Under the pieces are notes generated by a model, which worked only from the letters and a program-made list of their open reading frames with translations, did not search any database and had not been told where the DNA came from. The translations under genes were made by a program, and so were the position numbers. A DNA stretch of 64,000 bases from assembly GCA_021464245.1 (NCBI GenBank), contig JADCRB010000072.1, forward strand, positions 1,882,055 through 1,946,054, given 5' to 3'. Shown here piece after piece: positions 27,177 through 46,450 of the stretch. The DNA is from Carallia brachiata (taxonomy: Eukaryota; Streptophyta; Magnoliopsida; Malpighiales; Rhizophoraceae). Position 1 is the stretch's first letter, and each line of letters starts with the position of its first letter.

Positions 27177-27404
27177 AATCATGTTGCCTCTTGCTAAAAA
27201 ATAAATAAATTAATAAATTAATTAAAATTGAACTGTTATATTCTATTAAATGAATTACACAATTATTTTATTATTATTTAAAATTAAATTGTATAGTAAA
27301 ATTATTTATAAAATATGCAAGTCAATCAGAAAAAATGTGTACACTAAAACTGATAAAAAGTGTAATATGATGTACATTTTAAATCTCTTAATTAGAAACC
27401 GTAA
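27177..27404. other. Intergenic
   Basis: AT-rich spacer between the RNase H remnant and the dispersed repeat. Nothing recognised. Confidence 0.35.
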
Positions 27405-27975
27405 AATTTGGTTTTGAAGTAGGGAAAGGTGGCCTACTTATGGAGACCATGAGATTGAGATCAAAGGTTATAATGAAACAATAGTTATCGACATCTACGA
27501 TCGATATTTAGCTCTTAAAATTTTAGCCGTTAGACATGGATTCCCTCTCCCGTGCGGATTAGTTGGCTTTATTAATTATAATTACAACTGTATTTATTTT
27601 TTTAATTATTTTGTAGAGTTGCTAGCTCGATTTTTATGCTGATGATGTCATGTTTTTATTTATTTATGTAATTAACTATATGGGCCCAGTCCTAATCCGG
27701 ATTGGACAAGAATTCCTATTTAGAGATATTAGGAAAAATAGGAAGCCCGATTCATTAATAACTCAGGCTAATAACCATGGAAATTAAAACTTAATTATTC
27801 CAATAAAATTTGAAATTTAAATCTCAAATCTTTATTAATTGTTATTAGATCAAAAAATAAAAAAAATTATAAAGTAACACAACATAGATAGCGGACTAAA
27901 AAAAGAACCTTATCAACTTATACCAAGCCTATATTTACTCAAAAAACTATATTATCTCCACGTTAATTATTCTGA
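27405..27975 (+). repeat. Dispersed repeat, copy A
   Basis: This segment aligns by eye over about 500 bp with the reverse complement of 57000-57485. Shared landmarks are GGCCTACTTATGGAGA, GGATTCCCTCT, GATGTCATG, CCTAATCCGGATTGGAC, GCGGACTAA and ATATTTACTCAAAAA. Copy A has an extra stretch of about 100 bp in the middle. Its reading frames are full of stops. Element class unknown. Confidence 0.7.
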
Positions 27976-28474
27976 AATTCTTCGTTTATATCAAATTAAC
28001 AATAAAAATTATCAATCATTGTAATCTAATAATTAAAGAATTTGTGTATACTATAAGATTATGGATTATGGATTTGAACTCGATTGCCACTTTCGCCGTA
28101 GGTTCCCTTTTTCTAGGCAAAAATACGTGTGCATTTAATTGCAAAGTTTCAATCTTTATCGTTCTTTTTTTTTTTTTTTTTTTTGGTTTTAGCGTTCTTT
28201 TTGGAACAATTCGTGTTCTCGGAGATGAGCCCTTTGAAACAAAATTAAGAATTCAATTTTATCTGTTTCTTGGTTTGCAACTTGAAGTTCTTGATTCGTA
28301 ATTTCGGGTTAATGCTATTGGAATTTGGTTGAATTTTCAACTAAATTTCAAGCCTTTCAGCCTTATTATATTTGGCTGGTTGTTGGTTTTTGCATGTGTG
28401 GCTCTCGAACTAATTCGCCTTTGGTTTCAGCTAACTGGGTTTTTTGCCTAGCATTTTTTGCTGTTTATTTAGAT

Positions 28475-29695
28475 ATGGCAATTAGACTTAATGCGCGATA
28501 TAACCATTTACCAGCTGATGAAGATGAAGATGATGATGAAGATGATGATGATGATAGTGGTGGAGGGCACGACCTGCAATTTGATTACACTCTTGGAGCA
28601 TTTAATAGAATCCCATGGAAATCTATTGCCCTTGCAGTTTTCCTGTTCTTTCTTGGATCTTTGCTGCTGTTTCTTTCATCTTCATATTCACCGGTCACGT
28701 GGGAGGAAAAAAGTCCCAAGCATATGGCCTGTTAGCACTAGCAATCATCAACTTCTTGCCAGGTTTGTTGAAACATAATGGTTTGAAAATATTTATGTGG
28801 ACCACCTGTTTTAGTTATTCAAATTCATGCATGCTTGCACTTGATTTTCAGTGTTCACTAAAATACCGTTTGTAGACCAAACTAAGGGGAGGAGTTACAA
28901 AAGGTTTTTTTTTTTTTTTTTCGGGGGGGGGGTGTGGGGGGAGATGTTTTGTGGAATAGTTATTCTCTAGATCAGTTTTTGAAGAAAAAGATGAAGAAAA
29001 TCATTAAGGAAAAGAGATTTGTTTAGTTATGTACAAATGACCATTCCAATAATAAAATGCGATTTCCAGGTTGCATACGATTTCCAGGTCGCAGACATAG
29101 GAAAATGTAAATAAGTTAACCATGGGTGTAAAATGCATTGGCTTAAGGAAACCTGAGAACTCATCCTTGCCGCAAGAATAAATGCTTAGGACATTTGCAA
29201 TGTGAATTTCCTGCTAAGCAAGATTGAGAAAACAGCTTCTAAAGTTAGCCAAAACGTCATGTGAATTTCAGATTTTCTGAATGTTGATCGACGTTCCTTC
29301 AGTTGTCCTTGAGCTCAAGCCATTCGACACAATTATACTTTTCTACGTGAGCTTCAGGTTAATGGGTGAGACGATATTTTCCATTTTGTTCGGCATGGAT
29401 TTTTATCACTAGTTCCAAATCAGTGCCTGCTTTTTGGAGGGATGAACAACGTTGTTTTTTTTTCTTTTTTTCTTTTTTTTGCCATGCCAGACTGCCAAGG
29501 ATGTAAGAGTTTGTATTGCACTACATAAAAATGATTTTCCCAAACTGATCGCGGTTGCTTTAACTGAACTTGATGTTTTGATCATCATTATGTTCACCTT
29601 TTCTTATGGCTGCAGGATTTTATGAAACTCAGATAGCATGATTCTCATGGAAGGGTGCTCAGGGATATCGCTTTGCTTCAATTCCTGATTATTAG
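28475..29695 (+). pseudogene. TMEM230/DUF872-like membrane protein gene, frameshifted and with an internal stop
   Basis: Two coding exons (28475-28762 and 29616-29695) with consensus splice sites. Exon 1 encodes RLNARYNHLPADEDEDDDED, an acidic run, then FNRIPWKSIALAVFLFFLGS, the start of the first membrane segment. Near 28679 one base is missing, and the rest of the family sequence (FIFTGHVGGKKSQAYGLLAL) continues in the +1 frame. Exon 2 encodes FYETQIA, then TGA where the family has a Trp or Tyr codon, then FSWKGAQGYRFASIPDY, the invariant C-terminus. Two independent lesions in a protein of about 110 aa favour a pseudogene. The family is a small two-pass protein of secretory and endosomal vesicles. 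Confidence 0.75.
28903..28942. repeat. Poly-T and poly-G run in the TMEM230-like intron
   Basis: A T18 run followed by CGGGGGGGGG and more G-rich sequence. It is the kind of site where read length is unreliable. Confidence 0.85.
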
Positions 29696-30690
29696 GTTGC
29701 GATCGTTCATCATTTGCCGTGGCTGCTGCTCCTGGTTTACGTGTTTGCCTGAATTATCTCGAGGCTGATGTACAGAATCACGTGAATTTGTAATTTGATG
29801 TTATCTGAAACATCCCCTATTTGGCCTGTAAAATTTTTGTCACCATTGTCAATATCTTAAGAATGAAAGATTATCTAACCGCACATATCCTTTTGTCATA
29901 CTCAAAATTTTCTTATAAGTTTCTTTTCAATTTTTGTACTTCCGGAAATAGAAAACTGGCTGCAGCTGCTTTTAGGCATTTTGATTTTGTAGCAATCTTT
30001 CCAGTTCGAGGATTGATGTTTTCGCGGACCAGACGCATCACAGCCTCATGTTTTTGATGTTTCTGGGATTGAGCTTTCACAACTTTATGTCCTTAAGTTC
30101 GGTCCTTTTATCATATAACTCTGTTTCTTTAAGCTGGCGATCAACAAACAGAGATTTGTACATTGTTTCCCCAACCCCAGCCCACGTGCATTTTTTTGAC
30201 ATCATATATCTTGAAAAATAAAAATATTTTCAAAAAATATGATAATAAACTAAAAAAACAATAGAAATAACTACCAAAGTGCCGACCCGCACTCCGGAAT
30301 TAGTAGGAAAAAACTTGCATTTTTTTTAAATTAAAAAAAAGGTACTGTAGATATGTAAATTTGTTGCCTAAAGCCGAAATACCTATATTTGCACGTCTTA
30401 TTCGCCTATCCCAAACGATGGACCCACCACCTAATATATTATTAATTTTAATAAATTTCTCTTATACCGAATTACAGTATTAATTAATTATAAATTTATT
30501 ATTACACCTTTTTATAAGTCTCTAATTTTGAAAGTTAATATTAACATGAAAACTCAAATTTAAATTATTATAAAAAAAAATATATTAAATTATTATTAAA
30601 TTATTATTAACATTTAATACTACTTAATTTTTTCCAAAAATAACGGCACCCTTGTCTCTTTATGCTTGGGTTCCAACAGTAGTCACTTTC
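29696..30690. other. Intergenic region
   Basis: 3' flank of the TMEM230-like gene and AT-rich sequence leading to the SnRK1 copy 1 leader. No other gene recognised. Confidence 0.4.
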
Positions 30691-30784
30691 TCTTCGATAA
30701 TTCATAACTATAGGCCTCTCGCTCTGTCGTTCTATCTCTCTCTCTGCTCGACTTTCTCTGTGGCGCTAGATTCTTGCGTATTGG
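30691..30784 (+). other. 5' UTR exon of SnRK1 alpha copy 1
   Basis: A CT-rich leader ending in CTCTGTGGCGCTAGATTC... before a GTAAGC donor at 30785. The same leader and donor occur before copies 2 (donor 38041) and 3 (donor 48383). The coding exon starts after an acceptor at 31516. The 5' end is a guess. Confidence 0.55.
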
Positions 30785-31520
30785 GTAAGCCCACCAACCA
30801 GACACATGCGTGCGGACGTGTTTGTATAGATTATATGTATAGGTGTATGTATCGGTTAATGCTTTTAAGGATTCGACTGAAAAGTTTCGATCTTTATTGT
30901 TTCCGGTTATCTTTGGTTTCTGGGTTTTAAGATCTGTGGCAGCTACGATTCTGGAAGAGGGAATTTAGGGACTGGGAATTATTGTTTCTTTCGTGGGATT
31001 TTTGAGGTTCTTGATTTTTAATTAGTTCTTTATTTGATTTTAGGTGGGCGAATTTCGATTTCTGTTCCTTAATTTGTTTTATTTTATTTGATTGTTTAGT
31101 TTAGATAGGGTTGAAAAAATTGTTGGCTTGGGATTGTATTTTTCTATTGAAAAGGCATGAAAGTTAAAGTGTAAAGTTTTTGAATTGTGTTATTCGTTGG
31201 GTGTTTTGAATTTTTGGTAATTAGCAGTCAAAAAAAAAAAAGAAAAAGAAAAGGAAAGAGAAATGAAACTTGGAGTTTTTGCGATCTATTCTAATTCATG
31301 TTCAACAACCATGGCAATTTCTTTCCCTCGCATCCTGGGTTTTGCTCAGGCAGGGGTTGGGTTGAGGGGAATTGGTCTGGGGTGAGAGTGCCGGAATGAT
31401 GAAGGTGGTCCGTGTGCATGTTACGTATGTTAGCACTTTGCATCATTGTCTTTATATAGCGTCACTTTCATGTATCCTCTGAAATTTTGATTGTAAATAG
31501 CATGCTTTTTGATTAGGAAA

Positions 31521-35711
<4,191 letters not shown>

Positions 35712-36797
35712 ACTGAAAAGCGTAGGCTCTCAAGAAGACCTTTGTCCATGGCTCTCTCTGTCACGCCTGTGAATAAGAACTTACAATATATATAATAATC
35801 GCTTTCTGTTCGAGCCTCTTGTTTAGGTTCTGAGTGTCTCTCCCCATGCAAATTCCTGTTATGTGCCGGCTCTTAGTGTTGTTTTCTTATGTTTATTGCC
35901 ACCTGAGCACCCAAAGAAGGATCATAATAGGCATCAAATATTTAATAATAGGGAAATGGTTGGGGGCACATTGTTTTTTGGGGGGGGGGGGGGGAAGGGA
36001 AGGAAAATATAATTCATTATTAATAAAACATAATTATATTGATAATTTGTGTAAAAATATTTTTTTAAGAAATATTTTTTTGAAAATAAAAAAAATTTTT
36101 TAGTACATATTATGTCAAATCTATATTTTTAAATTTTAGAGTAATGCTTGTTTAGTTGGAAATTTTAGTTTTATTTTTTTACATTTTATAAATATAACTA
36201 TACTTATTATTGCATTTTGTTAATAGCATATGACCATATTGTGTAGTCTATGACCATACTGTGTAGTAGGACAATGTGGCTCTAAATCTAAGCTCTTAAT
36301 AATATTATTACTAGCCATTATTGCTATTATAATTTTTTATGTGAATATGTTTGATAAGATACATAAAAAAAACGTAATTAATTTAATAATTTATCTGTTA
36401 TTTATTTAATTCAATATAATTTTATGATTTAATTGATTAAATTATTACGTGTATAACTTATTAAACAGTTACGCAGTTTAAAAATATTTCTGTTTATTTT
36501 ATTTCGAGTAATGATGACAATTTTTTTAGCCAATAGGCTGTTATTGAGCCATACTGATCTAAATCTGGTTTGTCTATCGCGGAGTCGCAAAATGTCTTGG
36601 CATCTTATTAACGTATTTAGTTTCTGCTTCATACTTTGTTACATTATTAAAATATCAATTACGGGTAAAACAAATAATTGGAGATTTTACCATGCCATGG
36701 CATAAAATAACGCTTATCTTTCTAATACACATATATTTAATTAATCGAAACATCAGCATCCCTAAATGAGGACTGGAGTGCTGCTAGGAATTCGGTT
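35712..36797. other. Downstream flank of SnRK1 copy 1
   Basis: 3' UTR related to those of copies 2 and 3 (TGTCACGCCTGTGAATAAGA at about 35760), a G14 run near 35980, then AT-rich spacer. The part at 36525-36760 is a diverged duplicate of 45225-45480. Confidence 0.5.
36525..36760. repeat. Spacer segment duplicated with the SnRK1 unit (copy at 45225-45480)
   Basis: Both segments share TTTTTTAGCCAATAG, CTGGTTTGTCT/CTGGCTTGTCT, TTTGTTA...TATTAAAATAT and GGGGATTTTAC/GGAGATTTTACC in the same order. They lie downstream of copies 1 and 2, so the duplicated unit reached beyond the genes. Confidence 0.65.
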
Positions 36798-37005
36798 ACA
36801 GAGTGATTATTGTGGAATCTGATTTGTTTGAGGTTATTCATTTGATATCTAACCAAGTTGACGACTCACATTCATTATTTGTACTGATTAAGGATATATG
36901 TTTTTTTTTAAAACGTACTTAGAGGGTTGAATTTCGACATGTGCTAAGAGAAGATAATGCGTGTGCTGACATGTTGACCAAGATGGATGTGATAACATCT
37001 TAGAC
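36798..37005 (+). pseudogene. Second RNase H-like retrotransposon scrap
   Basis: The frame reads VESDLFEVIHLISNQVDDSH, runs on to FVLIKDIC, and after a T9 run and a frame change gives VEFRHVLREDNACADMLTKM. ESD and the H-V-R-E-x-N-x-x-AD-L block belong to the RNase H-like domain of plant non-LTR elements. Broken by a frameshift; no other part of an element is visible. Confidence 0.6.
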
Positions 37006-37299
37006 TAAGGAAGTGATCTTTCAAAGGCTTCTGTTTAATTCTGACAGAGTAAAAATAGTCTCTTTCTTTTTTCTTTTTTTTTATTAAAAAAATTAGAAAA
37101 TAAGAATAATGCTCTACAATTCTATCAAGGAATATCACCTCTATTTTTAGAGTAATTTCTAAACTGTCTGGATGATTATAGTGCAGATGTCATTTTACTG
37201 ATTGGTTGTTTGGTTGTTTTACTGTTTTAATTTTTCTTGTCCTAGGTGTAAAAAAAAAAAATCTGCACCCGAGAGTGACTGGACGTAGGACAAGGACGT

Positions 37300-38040
37300 G
37301 ATACTTATCTTCCCTTGATTGTTCTTTACGTAATTACTTTGACTAATTTCCTTTGTCCACGACAAAACAGTTTTCTATAATTCATGTCAATTAAATTTTC
37401 TAGCTGTGGAACTAAAATAAGTGTTTTTTTTTAAATAAAAAAAATTTATTAGATGTATTAATCGTCATATATTTGAGTTGAAGTCAAAAAAATTTTAATT
37501 TATTTGAGTTTTATTCAATAATTTTAAAAAAATTAACTTATTTTTTGAGTATTAATGAAATCGAGCGTAATTTTATCATTAAAATTTTGATAGGTGAATT
37601 TATATCTAATATTACACTTTACTGCTTATACAAAAAAAATTTTAATATAAATTAGTCAGAAGAATACAAATATAAAAATTCAAACTCAAAATTTAAGATA
37701 AAAAAATATATTAATTTATTATTAAAATATTATTTTAAGTATAATTAAAATAAATTTTTGGATGTATTATTATTCAACATTATATTTGCTTGGAAAATAT
37801 AAACGCGTGCAGAAAAAAATAATAATAAACAAAGAAAGCAACTGCCAAGAGATTTTTTTTTTTAAAATTTATTTTTCTTTCTACGCTCGGGTTTTAGCGG
37901 CGATCACTTTCTTTAAATCCTTCGCCGTAGGCCAAACGGTCTCTTGTTTTTCTTTCTTTTTAGTATTTTTCCAATCCGATTCTCTCTCTGTCTCTCTCTG
38001 AGCTCGGCTCTCTCTGTGGCGCCGGATTTCTGCGTTTTGG
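37300..38040 (+). promoter_or_regulatory. Promoter and leader of SnRK1 copy 2 (duplicated before copy 3)
   Basis: CTTCCCTT-ATTGTTCTTT, CAAAACAGTTTTCTATAATT and the CT-rich leader with GAGCTCGGCTCTCTCTGTGG occur in the same order at 47370-48382 before copy 3. The leader exon ends at 38040 before GTAAGC. Core promoter elements were not pinned down. Confidence 0.5.
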
Positions 38041-38828
38041 GTAAGCCCCACAAACAGACACATATGCGTGCGTACGCGTGTTTGTATAGACTATATGTAT
38101 AGGTGTATGTATCGGTCGATGTTTTCAGGGATTCGACTGCAAAGTTTAGTCTTTATTGTTTCGGGTTATCTTTGTTTTCTGGGCTTTGGGATCTGTGGCA
38201 GCTTGGGTTCTGGAAGAGGGAATTTCAGATTGGGAATTTTTGTTTATTTTCTGGAATTTGAGGTTATCGATTTTTAATTAGTTCTTTTTTTCATTTTTTG
38301 ATTTTCTGGGTGAATTTCGCTTTCTGTTCCTTCCTTTGTTTAATTTTATTGTATTGTCTAGTTATTTATTTATTTATTTATTTTTATTGAGGAGGCATGT
38401 AAGTGAAGTGTAAAGCTTTTGAATTGTATTTTTCATGGAGTGTTTTGGATTTTTAGTAATTATTTGAAGTAGAAAAATGAAAGGAAAATGAAAAAGAAGT
38501 GAATTTTGGGCATTTCTGAAAGACACGATTTTTGTTTCTCAAAGGTTTTGGAAATTCGACTGCTTAGGGAAATAGTTAAGATTGGAGTTTTGGGATCTGC
38601 TCTGATTCGTGTTCAACAACCATGGCTACTTTTTTCGTTCACTTTCTGGGTTTTGCTCGGGCGGGGGTTGGGGTTGAGGGGAACCGGTCTGGGGTGATAG
38701 TGCAGGAATAATCAAGGTGATCCATGTGCAACGTACATATGTTAGCATTTTGCATCAGTGTGTTTTTATAGTGTCGGTTGGTGTATCCTCTGATATTTTT
38801 GCTTGTTGCATGCTTTTTGATTAGGAAA

Positions 38829-41730
<2,902 letters not shown>

Positions 41731-42647
41731 ATAAGAACTTGCTGTGTATATAATAGTCGCTCTCTGTTCGAGCCTCTTGTTTACCTTCTGAATAGCTCTC
41801 CCCATGCAAATTCCAGTTATGTACCAGCTCTTGTGTTGTTTTCTTATGTTTATTGCCACCCGAGGCTGAGCACCCAAAGAAAGATCATAGTAGCTATCAA
41901 ATATTTAATAATATTATGAATAGCTATTATTACTACTAGTAAATAATCTGCGCAGTGTGGGGAATCGTAAAATTTGTTGAAAATTTTATTTTCGTTTGTA
42001 TTTTGTTGAAAATAAAATAATAAAAAGATATTCAATTGAGTATTATTTGTGTTTTTCAAATCTAATTTGAATTAAGTTTAATTTTATAGTTAATTTTGAT
42101 ATAGAAAAATAAATAATTAAATAAGATCGATTTGAGGATAATTTTATGATAAAAGAGCAGGATTTGGGAGTGTTTTTTTGCCCTTTTGATAAAATAGTGC
42201 TTTTTTTTTCTCTTCAGAATTGGTTTCCTACTGTGATTCGGCTTTGGGTAATATAAATGTAGTTTTGATGATTACCGTCAGATGTCTGTCTTTCTTGCCA
42301 ATTATATACAGGAAGATGAAATTATTATTATTATTATTTTTTTTTTTTGCCCATAAAGAGTCTTATTAGGCATTTGAGGAGGGAAAGTGAGATTTAGTAT
42401 AATTTAAACTTCTAACTACTAATTAAAAGACAATTTTCTCAATCAGAGCAAATAAGATGACACTGTTATTGATCTGGTAAACAGATATGGGCCGAAATAA
42501 TGATCCACAATTGGTCAGCATCTACTGGTCGTACTGGAAAGCAATGCAGGAAAACTGGGAAAGGTAAGAGTTTGGGTTTTTCTGTTGTTCCTATTTCTAC
42601 GGCCCAAAGAAAAAGGGAAAAGAATATGACTTGGCTTTAAATGTTTG
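41731..42647. other. Downstream flank of SnRK1 copy 2
   Basis: 3' UTR-derived sequence shared with copies 1 and 3, then AT-rich spacer with an ATT repeat near 42316. No gene recognised. Confidence 0.4.
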
Positions 42648-42752
42648 CTGCGATAAATATTTATTGAAAAAATTTTATTATTTTTTTAGATTCTATTCGA
42701 GTCGATTTAGATTAATCAGTCTAATAACTAAATACTTGACGATTTTAGACAA
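42648..42752 (+). mobile_element. 5'-truncated SINE fragment
   Basis: ATAAATATTTATTGAAA, a diverged middle, GATTAATCAGTCTAATAA and a 3' A run follow the same order as the 3' half of the SINE at 8846-9040 (TTAAATATTTACTGAAA, GATTAGTCAGTCTATTAA). The promoter half is missing. Confidence 0.5.
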
Positions 42753-43710
42753 AAAAAAAAATATTTCAGCAACGACTAAAGAGAGTTCTCCAGCTAAGGG
42801 AGACAAATAAATTAATTGTCTCAATAAATTGTAGTTATTCAATGGTTTAAGATTACGGAGACTTACCACGAAATCCCAAATTTACTTGTTAATATTTCTT
42901 TTCAGCGATTGAGCATAGAAAGAAAAAACTCAGATTTCAGCAAAAGAGATTTCTAACAATCCTTCTATATTCAATGAATTCTTTTAGGCCTGTCATAATT
43001 CACAACAGATCCACCAGTCAACAAAAAAAAAAAAAGATCAATTAAAACTTCCATTAAAAAAAGTCAAAGTCATGACTACTTAATCCAAAGTAGTAATGTA
43101 ATAAATAAATTTTTGTTGTAATGAGTTGAAAATCAAATAAAATAATTAATAATAGACACTGATCAAACACCTTTTTTTGTGAAAATCACTTGAAAAAGAA
43201 TAACAAATTTGTTTATACCAATAGATATTTTTACATAATTATATGTAAAAAAATACTAAAAAAATAATAATCAAAAAATTGAAATAACTATATTAATTAT
43301 AAGCACTCACGTTTAATGAGAAATTGTTTGAAGAAAAAAAATTAAAACTTGAAATTGAGAAATCTAATTAAAAAATAAAAGAATAATAAGGCAAGTTAAT
43401 GATACTTATATTTTTATAATAAAAAAACATTGCATGCTAATGAAAATTTTAAAATTTACTAAAATTAACATTTTAATTTTAATAAAATACTAAAAAAATT
43501 ACAAAATCTTGATTCTATTATACTGTGAAAAATAATAGTGTAAGTTCAAGGGATAAAAGTCAAAGGCTGTGACAGATGTTTCAGTGGGAAATTATGCGGA
43601 GCTTTGGGCTTAGGGACAGTGAGATTTCAAAATTTCGGCATCCTTATGAATGGTTGAAGTTCTTTCCTCTTTTGGCAACGGAAGATCTCAAGGCCTTTGG
43701 TTTGGGTTGC
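42753..43710. other. Intergenic AT-rich spacer
   Basis: No gene recognised. It ends at the left target duplication of the retroposon. Confidence 0.4.
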
Positions 43711-43729
43711 GACTGGAGGCGCTCCTTTT

Positions 43730-44176
43730 TTTTTTTTTTTTTTTTTTGATCGAAATGAAAATTGTTGCATTAATATGCGATAAATTCATACATAAAATCG
43801 ACGTTAAAGTATCAAAGCACTTGTTTAAAATATGAAAGTATCAACACACATGACCTACGTATAAAATGGTCAAACTGACCATAAGCAAACCGAATACAAA
43901 ACTTGAAATAGCCGACCGAACTGCGAATAAACTTAACTAATCTCAAAGTATTAATTAAACTTAATCCAGCAAGAGAAAGCTGCACACACCAGCACCTATC
44001 ACACAATAACGGACTAATGACTGAATTCGTCTCAGTATTTTGGACACGAATTCTGAATTGGCTAAGTAACAAACACTAAACAACACAATGGCAGTACATA
44101 TCCTCAAACACACAAAGATCCAACAAAAAGTATTTCCGGCAACTCCAGCTGCGACGAATTCAGTCACTAAACAACA
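43730..44176 (-). mobile_element. Poly(A) retroposon, probably a 5'-truncated LINE end
   Basis: A run of about 18 T on the plus strand at the left edge is the poly(A) tail of a minus-strand insertion. The body ends TTTTCATTTCGATC before the tail. A perfect 19-bp direct repeat, GACTGGAGGCGCTCCTTTT, flanks it (43711-43729 and 44177-44195), the hallmark of target-primed reverse transcription. The body of about 430 bp has a 68-aa minus-strand frame (43961-44167) with no recognised family. It may be a LINE 3' end or a processed transcript. Confidence 0.75.
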
Positions 44177-44195
44177 GACTGGAGGCGCTCCTTTT

Positions 44196-45541
44196 GTTAC
44201 TACGGATATGAACCCTTACATTGATTCCTTTGTAAGGTGGTAGATTAGGAAGTTGAAATCCATGGGAAAGATTGTCAAAGATGTCAGGTAGACTATCTAC
44301 TCCCCGCTAGATGGCCAGCCATGTGCAGATCAGGAAGGAAAAAAAAAACATCGTCAACAAACAATGATTTCTAAAATACATGAAAAAAAATGAAAAAAAA
44401 AATGTACCACAATTGGACACTAAAAAAAAAAAAGGTTATGCAATTTATAATATATAAATTACAAAAAGAAGGTATGCAGTCACGATTATGTACCAAACAA
44501 AAAAAATTCCATACATGCTATATTAAAAAAAGAATTACTTTTGATTTATCAACTAAAAATTCCCTTGCTTTAGCTGCTAGTGTAATCTTGCTTTGGAAAT
44601 TTGATATATGAGGCTATGTCATTGCTGCACAGGACAAAAAATAATCAAATACAATTGAGAAAAAGACTAAGAAAAACTAAATTCTAGTTAAAAGGATTAT
44701 AGGCCTTAAAATTGATGAGAATTTGTTTTGATAAGAAAAATAAAATATAAAATTGAGAAATCTAGATAAAAGAAAGTAAAAGAATAATATTGAAAAGAAA
44801 AGATATTTGTACTTTTATAATATGAGAAAAAGAAAAAGAAAAAGTAAGCTCGTGAGAATTATAAATCTATTGAAATTGAAATTCCGATTACATTATCTTA
44901 ATAAAAAGTTAAGAATTTATTAAATTAAAAACATTTAAAAATCCAAAAAGTAAGTTTTTGAAAATTCAAACACTAAAAACTGTTGTGTAAATATGTGAAT
45001 ATTCTTTAATTTTTATTATAATATTTTATATATGATTATAATTTTTGACATGAACACACTTAATTAAGTATGCAGTTAATTTAACAATATTCAATAATTT
45101 TTTTTTTAATTTAATATATATTTTACGATTTAATAATCTAAATTTATATATATCTAGCATGTACTCACAATTACGTGTTTAAAATTTATTTCAATTTACT
45201 TTTATTTTTTTAAGCAGCGGTGAGAGAATTTTTTAGCCAATAGACTGTCATTGTGCCATACAGATCTAAGTCTGGCTTGTCTGTCACAGAGTCCACAAAA
45301 AGTCTTTGCATCTTAACTTATTTTCAGTTGTCTGCTTCATGCTTTGTTATTTTATTAAAATATTAATTACAGCTAATACAATGTTGTTACAGGTAATACA
45401 AAGTAATTGGGGATTTTACTATGCCATGACATGACATAACGCTCATCTTTCTAGTGTATATATGTTTAATTAATCAAAATATGGTCATCTCATATTAGAG
45501 TTATAATAATATTCAGGTAGTAAGTTCTTCTTATAAAAAAG
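44196..45541. other. Intergenic AT-rich spacer
   Basis: A-rich and AT-rich sequence with many short A runs. The segment 45225-45480 is the copy of 36525-36760. No gene. Confidence 0.4.
45225..45480. repeat. Spacer segment duplicated with the SnRK1 unit (copy at 36525-36760)
   Basis: Partner of the segment downstream of copy 1. It includes a small internal tandem duplication (TACAGCTAATACA / TACAGGTAATACA) that the other copy lacks. Confidence 0.65.
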
Positions 45542-46030
45542 ATTAAATTCAAAAAATAATACTATTTTTATATTTTTTAACAAATTTAGAACAACATTTA
45601 AAACTAATAAATCTAATACAGTTTAATTATTTTTTAATAAATCTAACACAACCTTTAACAACTAATAAATTTAGTAAAGTTTAATTATTTTTTAACAAAT
45701 CTAACACGCTGTCAGTTAAAAATAATCCGTTAAAAGTAACTGAATTTCTTAGTATACAGATACGACATATTTACATATAAATTTAATACAGTTTAAAACT
45801 TCTAAATATCATGTGTGCATATGTGTAGACGAGAGAATTCAGTTATTTTTAATTGACAGTGTGCAGGATTTATTAGAAAATAATTGAACTGTACTAAATT
45901 TATTAGTTTTTAAAAGTTGTGCTAGATTTGTTAGAAAATAATTAAACTGTACTAAATTTATTAATTTTTAAAAATTATGTTAAATTTATTAAAAAACGTA
46001 AAAAAAGATATTATTTTTTTGAAATTAACC
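45542..46030. mobile_element. Foldback element with long terminal inverted repeats
   Basis: The left half (AAATTCAAAAAATAATACTA, CAGTTTAATTATTTTTTAA, AATCTAACACAACC) is repeated in inverse orientation through the right half, so almost the entire 490 bp is one imperfect palindrome. The two arms meet near a central TTAAAAATAA...TTATTTTTAA. I could not define a target duplication. Confidence 0.6.
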
Positions 46031-46177
46031 CAACAAAAAAAAGTAATGGTAGCCTCAATTTTAGATGATAGCTACGGTAATTCGTATGTCTACATTTTAC
46101 TTGTTTTTTGTTTTTCTAAACAATGGTGGTATATTAAAACAGAAAAGTTACAGTTTTAGACAAAATAAAGCTTAAAA

Positions 46178-46345
46178 AAGCACCTGAATATAACTGATTA
46201 GATTTAATATATAACTGATTAAATTGTAAGTACGATTAATTATAATAAGAAAATTTTTTCTTATATTTAGTTACACTTACAATTTATTCGATTGTATATT
46301 AGATTTGATCAATTGTATTTAGACGTTTTTTCTGACATTTTTTTT
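46178..46345. mobile_element. Small foldback (MITE-like) element
   Basis: AAAAAAGCACCTGAATATAA and GATTAAATTGTAAGT on the left pair with ACTTACAATTTATTCGAT and TTGTATTTAGACGTTTTTT on the right. AT-rich and non-coding. Ends not resolved. Confidence 0.45.
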
Positions 46346-46356
46346 AATGTAGCAGT

Positions 46357-46450
46357 ATTCATATTAAAATGCCAACACTGCTCCGACTCAGCAAATCATC
46401 TTGTGGTATATTAAAATGCCAACACCGCTCTGACTCGACAAATCATCTTA
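46357..46450. repeat. Imperfect tandem duplication, 47-bp period
   Basis: TATTAAAATGCCAACAC followed by GCTC-GACTC and AAATCATCTT occurs twice, 47 bp apart, with a few substitutions. Confidence 0.7.

Noticed and set aside
27605..27650. FYADDVM in both dispersed repeat copies, reminiscent of the reverse transcriptase YADD box
   Set aside because: The two copies differ there only at third codon positions, but the frame is closed on both sides and no other reverse transcriptase motif is near.
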